Assembly (NCBI RefSeq): GCF_002775205.1
Contig: NC_036453.1
Span: 30,109,213-30,173,212 of the forward strand
Direction: 5' to 3'
Length of the DNA stretch: 64,000 nucleotides
DNA from: Xiphophorus maculatus
Taxonomy: Eukaryota > Chordata > Actinopteri > Cyprinodontiformes > Poeciliidae
Positions 50,060 through 64,000 of the stretch are shown here, one piece after another. The notes below the pieces were generated by a model, which saw only the letters and a list, made by a program, of their open reading frames with translations, did not search any database and was not told the DNA's origin. Position 1 is the stretch's first letter; every line of letters begins with the position of its first letter. A program made the position numbers and the translations under genes.

Positions 50060-50665
50060 CACATAAATGTCCTATAAAAACTAACCAAGAGAAGCTGCGC
50101 ACACATTATGTACATGCGTAGAATAAATCTACTTTTTCCATCCTTTATATTCCTGAGAACATCAAAACAAGGTTTACCCCCAAAACCCCAATCTAAGTGA
50201 AGAAAATCTGATCTCGGTAATATAAAATACAGCCAATTTTTCCAATAATTCTTTGACTTGCCACATTCTAATCTGAGGGAAAAAGTCAACCTTTCCATCA
50301 TTTAAATATGCATTACATCAAGCCAACCTTCCCTTTTAGGAGCCTCCGCCTTAAGTCATTTCCTAGTGATAATTCTTTAGCTATTCACTACATATATTTA
50401 TCAGCTGATCTTGTTAACCTTTTCATCCCTCTTTCCATGAAAGTCAAATGTGAATGAAATACTCACCCTCAAAACTTTATAAATACAATTATTTAAACCC
50501 TGCCAATATGGTTCCATGTAGGAACAAATCAAAAACACATGGAAGGGGCTAGCTCTGTCTCCTCCCCATTTTCTGCAACATCTTGCATATTGGTATTTTT
50601 GCACTGGTGTAATAAAATATCTTAAAACATTCTTCCAGCCAAAAGCTTTCAATAAGAGGGAACAT
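50060..50665 (-). mobile_element. L1-like ORF2 C-terminal relic
   Basis: A minus-strand ORF (50652-50401) reads 'YARCCRKWGGDRASPFHVF' then 'YMEPYWQGLNNCIYKVL'. This matches the Cys-rich C-terminal motif of L1 ORF2 (C..C...-H.F..C...-W...). A second open piece follows (50301-50059) in another frame. Confidence 0.6.
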
Positions 50666-53600
50666 GATCTTTTCCGCTGTTGCCCACATATTTCCTCCCA
50701 GTTCTCCTCTGAAGCCTCCAGCTAGCTTCTTTAATTAAGCTAGCTAGTTTTTCTATTCTGTGTACAATTCAGAAATTAATTCCCCCCCTACATTTGATTA
50801 ATTTGCTAAAACAAATGAATCAAATTTGTTTGATTATTCCTAATTGTTCCATATTCCAACTCATCTAAATAAATTTTTAGTAGTTCCTCAGTATAGTGCC
50901 TCAATTTCAAGTACCTGAAGAAGTCCTCATTATTTAATCCATGTTTGTTCTTTATTTCCTCAAATCTTCATGTAGTATTTTTTCTTAACCAACTCCTACA
51001 ATACCTTCAGACCCTTTCCACAATTACTGGATGTCTTGTCTGTTACATTAGGTTTATAATCTGGTTAATCAACAATTCAACTCAGTATTTTACTCTGTGC
51101 AACCCTAATGCCAATACAAACTTAAAGAATAACCAATTAAATTAATTTCAGAAAATTAACCTAAGCAGTGATCTTAAAATTTGCAGGACCTTACATATTA
51201 ATAATGCCACTTTAACTAGCAATATATTGATTCACAAATCCCAAGAGAAAATATGCTTGAGTAAACCCAAAAAATAATGGAAAACATTCAACACTATTGT
51301 TTTTCCATCATTCAAAAGTGCTTAAAAATAAGCATAATAATAATAATTTTGAAGGCTTTTCTCGATAAAATACCGAAATTGTTCTATTGCCCAGGATTAG
51401 ATATAGTAAATGTATTGTAGTACAATCAATTTAATCATTTTGATGATGTGATGAATCAGTTTGATGGCGTATAAAGACAGTGATCCTTTGAAGTGTCTGA
51501 TCCAGTGTGCGCCCTCATACCCAAACCTAGGCCACTCATGGTGCTTTGAAGTCCAGGCTGCAGGGTTGCTGCTATGCTTTGTTTGGCATTTTTATAAAGG
51601 CCTGATATTACCCACTGGCAAACATAAGGAATAAACAAAATAGTAAACCCAAGTTTTCCAACTGTGGCAAAATATATTAATCACTGAAACCTCTTTTATT
51701 GCCAAGTAATTTAATGTTGTTGTTTTAAAATGTTTGACCCCATTTCAGTTGTGCAGTCGTCTAATACAGCACTGTGGTGTTTTATGTGATGTTTAAACAT
51801 GTTAATACTTTTTTCCTGGTGAGACACCAAAGGTAACAAGACTGGTTCTGCATGGAGCCTGGTACAGAGGGACAAATGATTGATGTGCTGTTTTTACTGA
51901 AGGCAAAAGTCTCTCTAGCAACAGATTTAAGTTCTGATATTTTTCACAAGTCAAGTCAGAATACCAAGTTGTTTATCTTGTCAGCCAACTGCAGTCACTT
52001 GATTGTCTCATAGCTGCTTCCTGGATGCCATGTGACTAAAACATAATTGCAGCTTTTGGCTAGAAAAAAATTATTTTCCTCAAATAATGACATAACAAAA
52101 ATGCAATTATATGTTCAGTCCAATTTCTGTAAAGCAATCTAGTTTGTTTAGTAATGTTATGTTTTTTTACACTGAAAATCGTGCTCCATTACAGTAAAAC
52201 TGTTTGGGTCAGGAAGATGTAATACACATTTATGAACCACAAGTTCTGAGAATTCTCAGTAGCTGCCGTCAAGCTTCAGCAAACACACACACATGCAGAG
52301 ACCAACACACACGCAAACACACACCATTGGAAATTGGCAGGCGGCCAAATTGCTGGATTGTGACCTTCTTTTCCACCCCACAGCTGCTGCCAAATCTGAG
52401 TCCATCCCTCCATCGCTGCTGCACCACACAGACACACACCGAGTGTCCTGGCAGCCAATCACAGCAGATTATTTCTCAACCTGATGTGAATGTGTGGCTA
52501 CCATCCATGAGGGAACATTTCACAAACGCAGCAGTAAATAACCGCAAAGGGACTGGCTATACCCCTCTCCAAACAACCTCAGCTTGGGCTACTTTAGGCT
52601 CATTACTGGTTTATCACAGTTAAACATATTTAGCTCCCAACAGAGAGCTTTGTACTCTACTACTCTTCTGCTCTGCCAGTTCTGCTCATTTTAACACCAG
52701 CTCCACTTTAAGGACTCAAAGGTAACTCGTTTCCAAATTTGAATCTTGACAGAGACAGATTGGTTTTAACCCTGTGGGTGGGCAATGGAAAACGGGAGAA
52801 AGCCAGCAACAAGAGTGAAACCTGGACACCAGCTGGCTGCAAAGGTGACCTCAGTGACCTGTATGTGGAAACAAACCAGTGGAATGGGTAAACTTTGTCA
52901 AAGAGCATTTGTAGTTTCAAACTAAAGAAATTGGGATATAATTTTCTGCAAAAATCAGTCAAACAAAAACAACCGAGGTTTTGTAGATCAAAAAATAACT
53001 TGCACTAAAGCTCCTACAATAAGTGAAGGGAGCTGAATGTTGGAAGAAATGCTTTGTTTACAATAAATCCATGTGTTGTGGGTGTCTGCCTGCAGAACAT
53101 TCAAAACAAACCAGTCACAGCTGTAGCTAGGGCTACTTAACCATCATGAATACTCAACTGCATCAGCAGCTTTTAGAGATAAGTGGAAATAAATGATCAG
53201 CTATATGTTTGGATAGATTAAAAAAGAGAGAACTAAGTGAGAACCAAACTGTAAAATCAGCTTGTGGTAAATCAAACATTGTGACTTTCCTGAGTTAAAA
53301 CAACAATTATTAATATTTGTCATCCTGCATTTCCCAGTTTTTAGAGGAGCACTAATTAGCCAACATTCCCTTGATCATCTCTAACCTGTAACAAGAAAGT
53401 AAAATTCCCAATAGTAACTTTAATAAACTTTGTTCGGTCTCTTAAAATATCAACAAACAGTGCGTTCTTTGGCTCCTGTTAAATTTTTTGAAGAGTTGTG
53501 CTTTGATGCATGAATGGACAATAATATGGTTTTTCTTTAATTTACTGCAGATTTCAAAGCTGCTTCTATGAATTAACATGCCTTTCTATAGTCAATGTCC

Positions 53601-55960
53601 GTGACAGATTTTTTTAAGCTAACATTCAGTTTGTAAACACAGCATGTCATACATTAAAGAATGACAGAAATCTGTATTGACCAGTACAGCCTGACTGGGA
53701 TCTCTACTGGAAGCATTTCATGGGGAAAACAATGTGCTATGAGCAATACAGCATACTGAATCATAATTGTTATTTTCAATGTGTCTAATACTGCCCCTTG
53801 CAAATGACTGCTTTGGTGCAACATTTGGTCGGCTCTCTCATTTCAGATCCATCCAATTACAAACTATTTGGCAAAAAACACTCATTGCTGCTTTGATGGA
53901 CTCTGTCTTTTATGACAACAGGATGGGGGATGTGAGGAACAGGAGAAAAGAGAAGTGAAAGAAAAATGTGAGTTAACCAGAATTGATATGATCACAATAT
54001 TCAACCACATCACTGCAATGTTGGAAATGAACAGAAAAGTATATACAGTTATAAGAACAAACTTACACTGAAATTAGGAGAGCAATTTGGCAGTTTGGAA
54101 AGTTACATTTCATTACTCAATTGAAACAAAGTTCACACAATTTTTTACATGTCAAATAAAATGGGCCTGGAATAAAGCAGTAAAACCCTGACTGCTGTAT
54201 CTGCTTATTCTTGACAATTAATGTGAAAACATCGCGATCATATAATCCAAATTTCCAAACACTTCTGACAACCTCTGACTATAATCTTTGAAAATAAATC
54301 TCAAGATGACAGCTGCAAAAACAAACAGAGCAGCCGCTGAAGGTGGTTGTCAAATGATCAGCATGCAAAGTCTGGATTACTGAAGTCTCCTTTTTATCAT
54401 GGTGATTTATTTGACTCCTACTGCTTCTCTGAAACCAGTTTCTGGAAAGGTAAATATTTTTGATAATTCATCCATGCAGGCTTGCTGGATATGCTGGTAA
54501 AATGTGATCATGACATGCTATTTTAAATACACATTTTATGTAATTATTTATGTATTTCTCTTGTCAAAACTTATGTGTTGCTTTTGCAAGTGCAATAACA
54601 GTTACATTCACTATTATATACTATATTATATATTGCTATATTATACTATATTTTCTTTTCTATTTATAAAGTTTATTTTACAATCAAGCACAGTACATTT
54701 TTAAGGATGCACATTTTCAATTTCCTTTATTTTAACAGAATAATTTATTTTAGTATTGTCATAGGAGAATGATAACAGAAAATAGTATAAAATACTATTT
54801 TATGAAAATAGTATTTTCAAAAAGACTATGAAAATTTTGAAATACAATTTTATTTAAAATGCGTACTTTTTATTTTTTCTGCGTATTTTTTGTAAGTATT
54901 TTGTGAATAGTTTATTTTCACAAACATATTTACAGTAATTCTTTTATTATTATATTTGTGTTATTCCTTAATTTAGTTTTAAACAATAAGTTTTATTAGT
55001 ACTGCAGCATTTTTAAAGTTTTATTACAGCAATTGATATTAGACTGAAACTTAATTTTCATCGTTTAAAATGAGTGCTGTAACAGGCTGCGGTTATAATA
55101 GATACTCCTCCTCAGCTAACTTTGGAGTTTGACCAATTAAACCACGATGCAATGACCAGGTTTGGTAAAGCCCAGCTTTCTTCCGTCATCCTGGACTACA
55201 GTACTTTTGGTGCCCAACGGTGCCAACTTTCGATTATGCAAACTCCAACATAAATAGTTATTTTTATGCGCTAACGTTATTATTGCCCATCCGTACTACC
55301 GCAAAATAAAGCAGCTATTATGAGCGATAAAAAAGAAAGAAAATCCTCCCACAACAAAGGCATTATATCTAAATACAAACAGCATATGGTACTATCATTT
55401 TCAGTAGGTTTACAGAGAAACGGACAACGCTTTTAAGCAAAGAAGTTATTGCCATTGCATCACAGCAGTATATATGCAGACTGCTCAGTTGCTATAATGT
55501 GGCTAACACAATTAGCTGCTGTTAGCTTGTCAGTCTGCACACCGTCAACTAGCATGGTAGAGCTAACACTAGCAGCAGCAATCTCAGTGACAGAGGGCGG
55601 ATAGACAGTAACAAAACACCCCGGCTAACTACCGTTACGTGGCTAGAACTGTCCCAATGTTAAGCGTACAACTAAGATGGTACATCATGTTTTCACTGTG
55701 GTGACAGTAAGCTAACCCAATAGGCTAATATTATCCCGGCTAACCATTTTACGGCGCAGGACCAAGTCAAAGCAACACGGAGAATCGAGACAAGGCTACC
55801 GAGAACACAGGCGAGGAAGGCGGGCTGCACTCCTCCTTTCGCCGCATGGAAATCAGACCCCCCCACCGCTGTGTACTCGCTCATATATTTTTTCAGATGC
55901 GCGAATAAACATATAACTATTCCACGATTTACCGAATTTCTCTATTTGTGCATTTCTTAC

Positions 55961-56060
55961 CTGTAAGCGTGAATTGTAATAAATCGTGTCCTCCTCTGCA
56001 GCTCTCTTCCCCCTCCTAGCTCCAAAATGGCGCCAATATGCATTAGATTCAGTGCCCATG
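55961..56060 (-). promoter_or_regulatory. pds5b: pds5b non-coding first exon and core promoter
   Basis: The donor CAG|GTAAGAAATG at 55961/55960 ends a leader exon that would splice to the acceptor at 46936/46935, upstream of the pds5b ATG. The exon holds CAAAATGGCGCC (about 56024-56035 on the plus strand), a YY1-like AAAATGGCGCC element typical of TATA-less housekeeping promoters. The 5' boundary is approximate. The minus-strand ORF starting near 56059 has no coding support. Confidence 0.5.
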
Positions 56061-56299
56061 GGTACAAACTATTGATGAACGTGTAGCGCCACCTAAAGGC
56101 GAGTCCTAGTAGTTTTACTGAGACGTTCAAATGACGCGCGAATCTGTTAATCTCGATTCAAATGTTGATATAAGTCATACAGATACATTTTTACTTGGTA
56201 TTCTATACAGTAGTGGCTACATATAAACACGTATGTTTTGAAAAAAAAGTAAAAAGTAAATGGCCTGTACTTGTATAACACTTTATCAAGTTCAGAGGA

Positions 56300-58030
56300 C
56301 CCGAAAGCGCTTCAAACTACTGGATAGCCAGTTTTAAAATACAAAAAACCTGAGCAGAATAAACAATATTATAGTTTTATGTGGTAGCCCAGTTTAGGAA
56401 AAAAATAATATAATTTTTATTTTGTTTATATTCATATGAATATTTTTGCAAGTTCATTTGAATTTCTGAATCTTAAACCTAGAAGCCCAATAGTGTTACA
56501 AAATCAATTTTTATGTTAGTATTATAAACTCATAAAAAAGCAATAATTAATAAATAAAAACAACACATATTCTTATTACCCTCAAATAATCATAACAATA
56601 TCATTGGACTGCTAACTTTATTCTGCAAAATAGCCTATAAAGTACTCTCCATCTTTACCAAAGTATTCCTATCACTTTGAGGGCTTTCTAACAAAGGAAC
56701 TCCACTGTTCATGTCGTCTTAAAAGACTTATTTTTGTGCCACAGACAAGCCATTAAACTATTCATATTTTCCATATTTAATTAAGCTAACATTTGTATGT
56801 TTGAACCACATAAAGCTACTATCTGTTTGCATAACTTTTGCCAACAAACGTATATTTTAAGTGTTTTTACAGAAACATTCGCTGGCTTCCGGGACGTTAA
56901 AAGAGGCGTATTTACAAATTTCTTTGTGTGCCGATGCACACAAAGAAAGGTGACCTATAGGGGGCACCCTAATACCATATATATGTGTTTTGAGCTCTAC
57001 TGTAGACGCTTACAAATGGAGGAGAGCCAGAAGAGCCCAATAACTGGAGCTAAATACTCACCAACAAGGGTCTGCAAGGATTGTATTTCATATGACACCT
57101 ATAAAAAGTTTATATCCCAGTTAAAATGATGCTAAACTTCCAAACTCTCATCTTCAAATCCATCATTGCATCCATATGTGCATCATACACTCTGCTGAGA
57201 AGGTAATTGGCTACAATATTCCATCTCTACACGACCCAGAGAAAAGCAGACAGGATTTCAGCCAACCTCCTCTCAGTCTGGACACATTTGTTTCCACCCC
57301 TCTGCCACTATAGTTCCGGTGTCCATCAGAACAACGACCTGACCCCACTAGAGCAGTTCCTTCTCCACAGTTCTGCAGTCAGTCTGCAGAACTGTAACTG
57401 CCTTTAAGCCTACGGCACCGGGCAATAAAGTTCTTTCTAATTCTAAACTATCACTAACTTGTTCACTATAAAGATTACTGTTGCCAATGTAACAGATGTG
57501 GAAAGGATCACACAGGAATAGTACTCTGCGTTGGTTTTTTTATTCCTATAAAACAGTGGGACACACTCAGCACCAGGTATGATACACGCGATCACCGTCA
57601 CAGTCCAGCAGCTCCGTTAGGCAGCTTCTGCCTGGCTGCTGCAGCTACGTCACTGAACATTGCTTTGTGCAACACTAATAAAGTTCCCCCAAAAACAATA
57701 TTTACATTATGAACCAAAAATAAAAGCAGTCAAAACAGAAATAGCCATGTCAGCAGACATGTTAATTTGACAAAATAGAAATAAAAATGTTTTGAGAAGG
57801 TTCATAAAATAATAAATAAATAAAATTAACTCAGCTACACCAACTTTGAGTTTATATTAGTAATTTGCCTGTACTTTAAATTAGTATAAAACCAGTTTTA
57901 AAGTTTTACTAATTTTTCATTGGCTTCAGATAAAAAAAATTAGGCTCATAATTTGCCTGGTTCTGAAGAGTTTTGGATCGTTCTCCTTAATTCAGCTTAA
58001 ACCCGCACACCCAGGCTTTAATTAAGCAAT
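56300..58030. other. pds5b-zar1l divergent spacer
   Basis: No gene is supported apart from the LINE tail at 57215-57450. The 110-codon plus ORF at 56797-57129 has no splice or family evidence. BRCA2 and N4BP2L1/2, which lie in this interval in human, are absent. Confidence 0.6.
57215..57450 (+). mobile_element. Probable LINE 3' end
   Basis: Mutated ORF2-like sequence followed by 'caccgggcaataaagttctttctaattctaa' (about 57416-57446), a Rex1/L2-style tail. Strongly 5'-truncated. Confidence 0.45.
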
Positions 58031-58053
58031 CAGTGCCTTTCAGACCGGATCTG

Positions 58054-58060
58054 TATAAAT
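58054..58060 (+). promoter_or_regulatory. zar1l: zar1l TATA box
   Basis: TATAAAT lies 40 bp upstream of the zar1l ATG, implying a very short leader of roughly 10-20 nt. TATA-type promoters are common in oocyte-specific genes. Confidence 0.6.
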
Positions 58061-58099
58061 CCCACAAAGAGCCTCTTACACCTGTCTTACGGCTCCAGG

Positions 58100-59296
58100 A
58101 TGGAGGGGTTCCTGTCCACGTTCCTCCCCTTCAGCGACTATGGCGCTCCCCCAGCTCAGGGGGTCAGCTGGGGGAAGGGAGAAGGCCGATTTCTCATTCC
58201 TCAGGGCCTTAACTACCTGGAGATCTGCAAGACCATCTTGTCCCAAGTCAACCCCAGTTTACCTCTACCGCCCTGCGGGAAGGTGAACACCAAAGAGTGC
58301 GGCGTGCAGGTGAACGCGAAGGTGGACAAGGCGGTTCAGTGTTCTCTAGGTCCAAAAACGCTGCTCTACGTCGAACATCCCACCTCCTGCAACAGCCGCA
58401 AGACGCATGACGAGAGCCTCGATGTGACCAAAGCGGAGGGGAAGGCGTTGTTAGGCACGCCGCCTATGAGCAGCCTGCGCTTCCTCAGACCTGTGTCCAT
58501 CTACTCGCCGGTGTTTGACCGCAGGGTGTTCCTGAAGAGTCTCAGTGATGGCGCTGGACAGGACCCACTAGAAGCTTCTGACCAAGCCAAGTCTGATGCT
58601 GACACGGATCACAGTGGCGAGAACTTAGAAAACGGCTTCAAGACTGAGAGTCCTCGATCCTCCAAGAGCCCAAACTTCCAGGTGGGTTTTGCACAACTCA
58701 TTGGATTAAAATATCCGAAATGCTTCAATGGCACCTTCTAAAATCCGCTTTAAGACTCATCCTTATTTGTATTTAGTCTGTGCATTTATTTATTTTTTTA
58801 AAGTTCCTGGAACAGCGATATGGCTTTTTCCACTGTAAAAAGTGCAACATCCGGTGGGAGAGTGCTTATGTTTGGTGCATCTCTGGCTCCAGTAAGGTGA
58901 GTGATCAGCTACAAACTGTAGCATACCCCAGATTTCATTAATAATTTTAGCTATTTTTCCATTAGGTGTACTACAAGCAGCTCTGCCGGAAGTGCCAGGT
59001 GGGGTTTAACCCCTACAGAGTGGAGTCTATAATCTGTAAGGTACAGCACCTTCCTTTTGACAATTTGGGTGTTCAATACGTGGGTTTGGCATCAAAGGTT
59101 TTCTGTTTGAAGAGTTGAGAACATAACCAGATGACTTTAAATATTTTTGCAGGGCTGCTCTCAGACTTGCTGCAGCTGTGAGAAGAAGCAGAGACACATC
59201 AACATGAAGAGGCCTCATCGTAAAGACCTGTGTTGCCGCTGTAAAGGCATGAGGCTGTCATGTGATGCCACGTACAGCTTCAAATATATCGTCTGA
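58100..59296 (+). CDS. zar1l: Zygote arrest 1-like protein
   Basis: Oocyte and early-embryo cytoplasmic protein of the ZAR1 family, which binds 3' UTR elements and represses or stabilises maternal mRNA. Four exons: 58100-58681, 58804-58896, 58966-59040, 59153-59296, giving 297 residues. The N-terminal conserved block includes NYLEICKTILSQVNPSLP (about residues 39-56). The middle is a variable, Ser-rich region. The C-terminal zinc-binding domain (about residues 195-297) has paired cysteines: HCKKC (205/208), LCRKC (232/235), CSQTCCSCEKK (252-259), LCCRCK and a final LSC. It ends FKYIV. ATG choice follows the TATA box and the family N-terminus. It is convergent with fry, as ZAR1L and FRY are in human. 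ZAR1 (beside FRYL on human 4p) is the alternative, but pds5b and kl next door favour zar1l. Confidence 0.93.
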
Positions 59297-59485
59297 GCTA
59301 ATTCGATGGTGGCTGAATTTCATTGCATGGTTAGAGTTTGAGGTTATGCTCATGTCTGTCACTGGAAGCCACCCCTTACTTGCCTGCAACATGCTGAACC
59401 TTTGACCAGCTGGCTTATCTGACAACCTCTCAAATTGCTAGAGGGTTCACTCTGGGCACTATGGGCTTTTGTAAAATGCAAAGTT

Positions 59486-59491
59486 AATAAA
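59486..59491 (+). terminator. zar1l: zar1l polyadenylation signal
   Basis: AATAAA lies 190 bp after the zar1l stop codon, before the poly-G tract. Confidence 0.6.
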
Positions 59492-59525
59492 TTCTAAGTT
59501 GCACTTCAGAGAAATGTGAATGGTT

Positions 59526-59544
59526 GGGGGGGGGGGGGGGGGGG
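59526..59544 (+). repeat. Poly-G run of 19
   Basis: An uninterrupted G19 just past the predicted zar1l 3' end. It can form a G-quadruplex and its length may be mis-called in the assembly. Confidence 0.9.
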
Positions 59545-61813
59545 TTGAAACAAGAATACTGGAGTAAAGGTTTCTACTGAAGCTCAGTTTAATTAGTTTT
59601 GTGCATTTCAGGGTTTAAAATGGATGAGCTGCAGAGAAACTGACCCAATTCAATACTTGGCATGAAGTCAACACAATTATGGAACTCCAAATGTGAATTA
59701 TCACTTGACACCTAAATTAAAAGTATATTACTGTGGTCAGTGTTGCAGGTTCAAATCCTCTACAAATGGTTGTCCATACTCCAGTGCTTGGAATTGGATC
59801 TGGGAAGAAGTGAGAAATAAAAATGTAACCTTTTCCAAATGAAAAGCAATTTTCTATCATCTGAGAACTTCAGACTACTTCGACACAGTTCTGGCCTTGG
59901 CCCCGGTCAGACTTTTCTTGTCTCTGGTTCAGGAGTGGCTTGGCATACTGTGAATCTTGAGACACGGACTCCAGCTCCTTGTAAAGTTCCTCAATTCTAA
60001 ATGGAATTTGCTTCACAATCCTGTGGAGGCTGATGATCCTCACTTTTCTGTAACTGGTTGGCTACAGCACTCTGAACAGCTTTGGTACTGATAAGGGTGG
60101 GACATTAGTTTATAAAATTTTCACAATATTCAAAATTGCTCACACTGAATTTTTGGTTTTCATTGTTTGTAAATCAATTTTACAAGAAATATTTTACTGT
60201 GGAATTAAGCTATCTGGTATTTTTCTAAAAACATTCTTCACCAAATTCTAATTTTTTTGTGTTTGTTTTAGATTTACTTGAATAAAGACATTGCACGGGT
60301 TCTCTCTGGGTACCACAGCTTCCTCCAAATGTCCAAAAACATGACTGGTAATTGGTCTCTCCAAATTCTCCTTAGGTATGTGTTGTCCTGTGTCTCAGTG
60401 ATGGACTGGAATTCAGAGAAGTAATTTTGATATGTCTTTACTTTGACACCAATTTGTACAGAGCTCCAACTCAAAACAAGTTCACAAAAGCTGTAAAAGT
60501 ATTTACACGGTGAAAAAACAACTACTGTCTTCATCTAAAAAGCTTTTAAAAATGTGCAACTTCTTGCATGGCATGCAAACACACGTTCTCCCACACAGGA
60601 AACAAAACAAAATAAAACAAAAAACAAAACACCTGAGCTTGAAGCTCCCATGTGTACCTCACACAAATGTATCTTTCAGATAAAACATGATTTTGTTAAT
60701 AAATAATTCCAACACTCCATACAGAACACTGAAGATGCATGCATGGCAGTTGGGTCTGAAAGAACAAACATCAATATAAAAGTCAAACGAGTGCTGTCTT
60801 GCTGATCGGATATAAATAGGAATCAAGACATTTGTACAGTGAAAGGAAAATGAGGGCTGATGACAGTAAGCAGTTGGGTTTTGCTTTAACATCAACAATA
60901 TTAGCTGGATGTCAGCATTTTTCTTATGTGCAACTACAAACCATACACAAACAATGCTACCATGGCTGTGCCACGCTAACGATAATTAACAGGTTACTGA
61001 CAGACAAAATATTTGAATGTTCATGCAACATCCTCCTGGCGTAAGAACACAACATATAACAGAGCACAACAATGCGCACGCTCGCTAATGATGCTACAGC
61101 TAGCCAGAGAGGAGTGCATGCCACACAGAACGGCACTAAACAGTCCACCAGTGTTTGCAACAGTAGTCGGAGGAAGATCTGATTGGCTGATGCAGAGCAG
61201 CAATAGGAAATGAGCTTCAAGCGTCTGCATCAGTCCTTCAGTCAGTCCCAGGTGGAGCTTTTTTCTGGGGTGCAGTAGGATATTTGGGCTCATGCATTGC
61301 ACAGCTTTTTCCAGTGGAGATCTCAAAACAGCTCCTCCAGCATTTGGCTTTTCCACCTCAGAGAAAAGTGAAAGCCTTTATTCCTTTTCTCTTAGTCACA
61401 TAATCTTCTATTGTAACATTTAAAAAAGAACTAATAAACATCTCATTTGGTGCAAAATATGAAACTTTTCCAGTGATGCTACAGAGTGTCACAGCCATTT
61501 TCCTCACTGCTTCTTATGATGCCTTCACCAGATCATCACCTTACTAAAAAAGGCAGTGACAGTCAAGTTCCTCTGAGAGGCAAGTAACAGGTCCAAGCTA
61601 GAAGCCTTCACAGGTCCAGTTCAAGCAGAAATAAAACTAGGCTGAAATTTTTACAATATGCAGCTCTGAAAATAAAATCAGGACTTTTATTTTCAGCACG
61701 CAGCTATCTGTAGTTTCCAGTAAGATTAAAGATGTGTGAGGAAAATCTTCATATGTGTCTCTTCTCCAGATGCAAAGATCTGGTGTTTTGATTAGAAATG
61801 ATCAAATGACATT
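59545..61813. other. zar1l-fry convergent spacer and probable fry 3' UTR
   Basis: No gene is supported. The minus strand has possible AATAAA signals (plus-strand TTTATT at 61377-61382), so a long fry 3' UTR may end here. An A/C-rich simple tract lies near 60600-60630. Short ORFs on both strands look random. Confidence 0.5.
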
Positions 61814-62628
61814 TCAGGTCTGGACATCCGACGGTTCGGTATTCAGGAGCTCCCCGACTATCAACAAGGGCAGTGCGGCTTGCCCCACCTTCCCGAGGTA
61901 GCGAGATAAGGGCGTCGCTCCCTCTCTGAGGGAGCAGCAGCACCCCCATGCTGTGGCCTCCTCGGGGCCTGTGGGGCAGGGAGGGAGGGCTGGAGCAGGA
62001 GAAAGAGATGATGATGATGGAGCATGGGAGTAGGCTGAAGCGGAGTCGTGTCTGTCTGGGTGTTTGTACGGGGAGCGTGGAAAACGGGGAAGATGTGAGC
62101 CTTGAAAAATAACATTTGATTCAGAGCGAGTGAGGGAGTTCGGCTCTGACGCCACAGTCGGGAGGATGTTGGGTGGAAATGATGACGCTGTGGTTTTGTC
62201 TGACAGAGCAGACATGTATGATGAATACACTCTGAAAGGGCTGTACAAGCTTGTGTCCTCACTGAAATTAATTCTCCTTGGCTGTCTTGTGCGCGGCAGT
62301 GTATAATCTCGCTGGCCTGGTTTGGGGAAATCATGCAAAGAGACATCACAGTTTGCAGTGGATGACAGTGAGGACAGCAGTGGGAGGAGTACATCCCCAT
62401 CTACATATGGTTCTGATTCTGCTGTTGGGTCAGGCAGTGAGGTGTCTGTCTGAAGCTGTGCAGCCGAGGAAGCAGAGATATCGAAGGAGGGAGCGGCCAT
62501 GTGTGCGGATGCTGAGCCTCCTCTGTTAGAGCAGGTTGAAATGGTGAAGGTGGAGCTGGTTTCAATGATTGGATGTGTGGGGGAGGTGAAGGAGGGGAAC
62601 AAGGGGGCTGGGGGCCCCTGAGGTCCTG
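61814..62628 (-). other. fry: fry 3' UTR with a long open alternative frame
   Basis: Downstream of the fry stop, a frame shifted from fry stays open for 271 codons. It is continuous with 84 further codons that overlap the fry last exon. The hypothetical product is Ser/Pro/Thr-rich and ends LLNTEPSDVQT. The fry frame itself is also open from 62400 to 61861, so low stop density may be compositional. See findings for a splicing route that would use the frame. Confidence 0.45.
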
Positions 62629-63943
<1,315 letters not shown>

Positions 63944-64000
63944 CTACACAGCGATAGAGCATGTTAGGGCATCAGAGTGAGGTGAGAGGAAGACAGACCA

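Larger units (their letters stand above)
46936..55960. other. pds5b: pds5b intron 1 (about 9 kb), no gene inside
   Basis: The intron joins the non-coding first exon to the start-codon exon. It is A/T-rich. The only structured content I can support is two L1-like relics (48730-48990 and 50060-50665), a CA-rich tract near 52285-52330, and an A/T palindromic patch near 54615-54660. The first-intron position makes it a likely place for enhancers, but no motif cluster stands out. Confidence 0.6.

Noticed and set aside
52204..52623. 139-codon plus-strand ORF
   Set aside because: His/Thr/Gln-rich reading of a CA-repeat region inside pds5b intron 1.
56797..57129. 110-codon plus-strand ORF upstream of zar1l
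   Set aside because: No Kozak, splice-site or composition support; lies in A/T-rich spacer.
59740..59765. tRNA T-arm-like 'ggttcaaatcc'
   Set aside because: No acceptor stem, D-arm or anticodon arm can be folded around it; chance B-box match.

Overview
The window is nuclear DNA of a vertebrate, almost certainly a ray-finned (teleost) fish. Genes are split by GT-AG introns, the proteins are full-length orthologues of vertebrate genes, and introns and spacers are full of decayed fish-type repeats: Tc1/mariner relics, L2/Rex1-like, RTE-like and L1/Tx1-like LINE fragments, and a hAT-type MITE. The species cannot be named from the sequence.

Layout: (1) 13-4145, minus strand, three exons of an unrecognised Ser/Glu-rich coiled-coil gene that leaves the window at the left edge, with a probable one-base frameshift. 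(2) 4146-9217, a repeat-rich spacer that may hide a small TATA-driven three-exon gene encoding 60 residues (6049-8366, plus). (3) 9218-12871, rfc3 (plus), nine exons, 356 residues. (4) 14027-22513, alpha-klotho kl (minus), 13 coding exons, 977 residues, tail-to-tail with rfc3. (5) 22514-27259, spacer with LINE and Tc1 relics and a possible second small gene head-to-head with kl. (6) 27260-46915, pds5b coding region (minus), 34 coding exons, 1408 residues, with a non-coding first exon near 55961-56060 after a 9-kb first intron. (7) 58100-59296, zar1l (plus), four exons, 297 residues, TATA promoter. (8) 62629-63943, the last four exons of fry (minus), which runs off the right edge. Coding exon lengths sum to an intact frame in rfc3, kl, pds5b and zar1l.

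The block is the fish version of human 13q12-13 (FRY-ZAR1L-BRCA2-N4BP2L1/2-PDS5B-KL-STARD13-RFC3), but BRCA2, N4BP2L1/2 and STARD13 are missing from their expected positions and rfc3 is inverted relative to kl. The genes do not form a pathway: RFC3 is a DNA clamp-loader subunit, PDS5B regulates cohesin, klotho is the FGF23 co-receptor, ZAR1L is an oocyte RNA-binding protein and FRY organises NDR kinase and microtubule functions.

Most worth checking: the 60-residue gene, the loss of klotho catalytic and zinc-ligand residues, the 13-exon klotho gene, a long alternative reading frame at the fry 3' end that skipping one exon would open, and a MITE nested inside a Tc1 relic.
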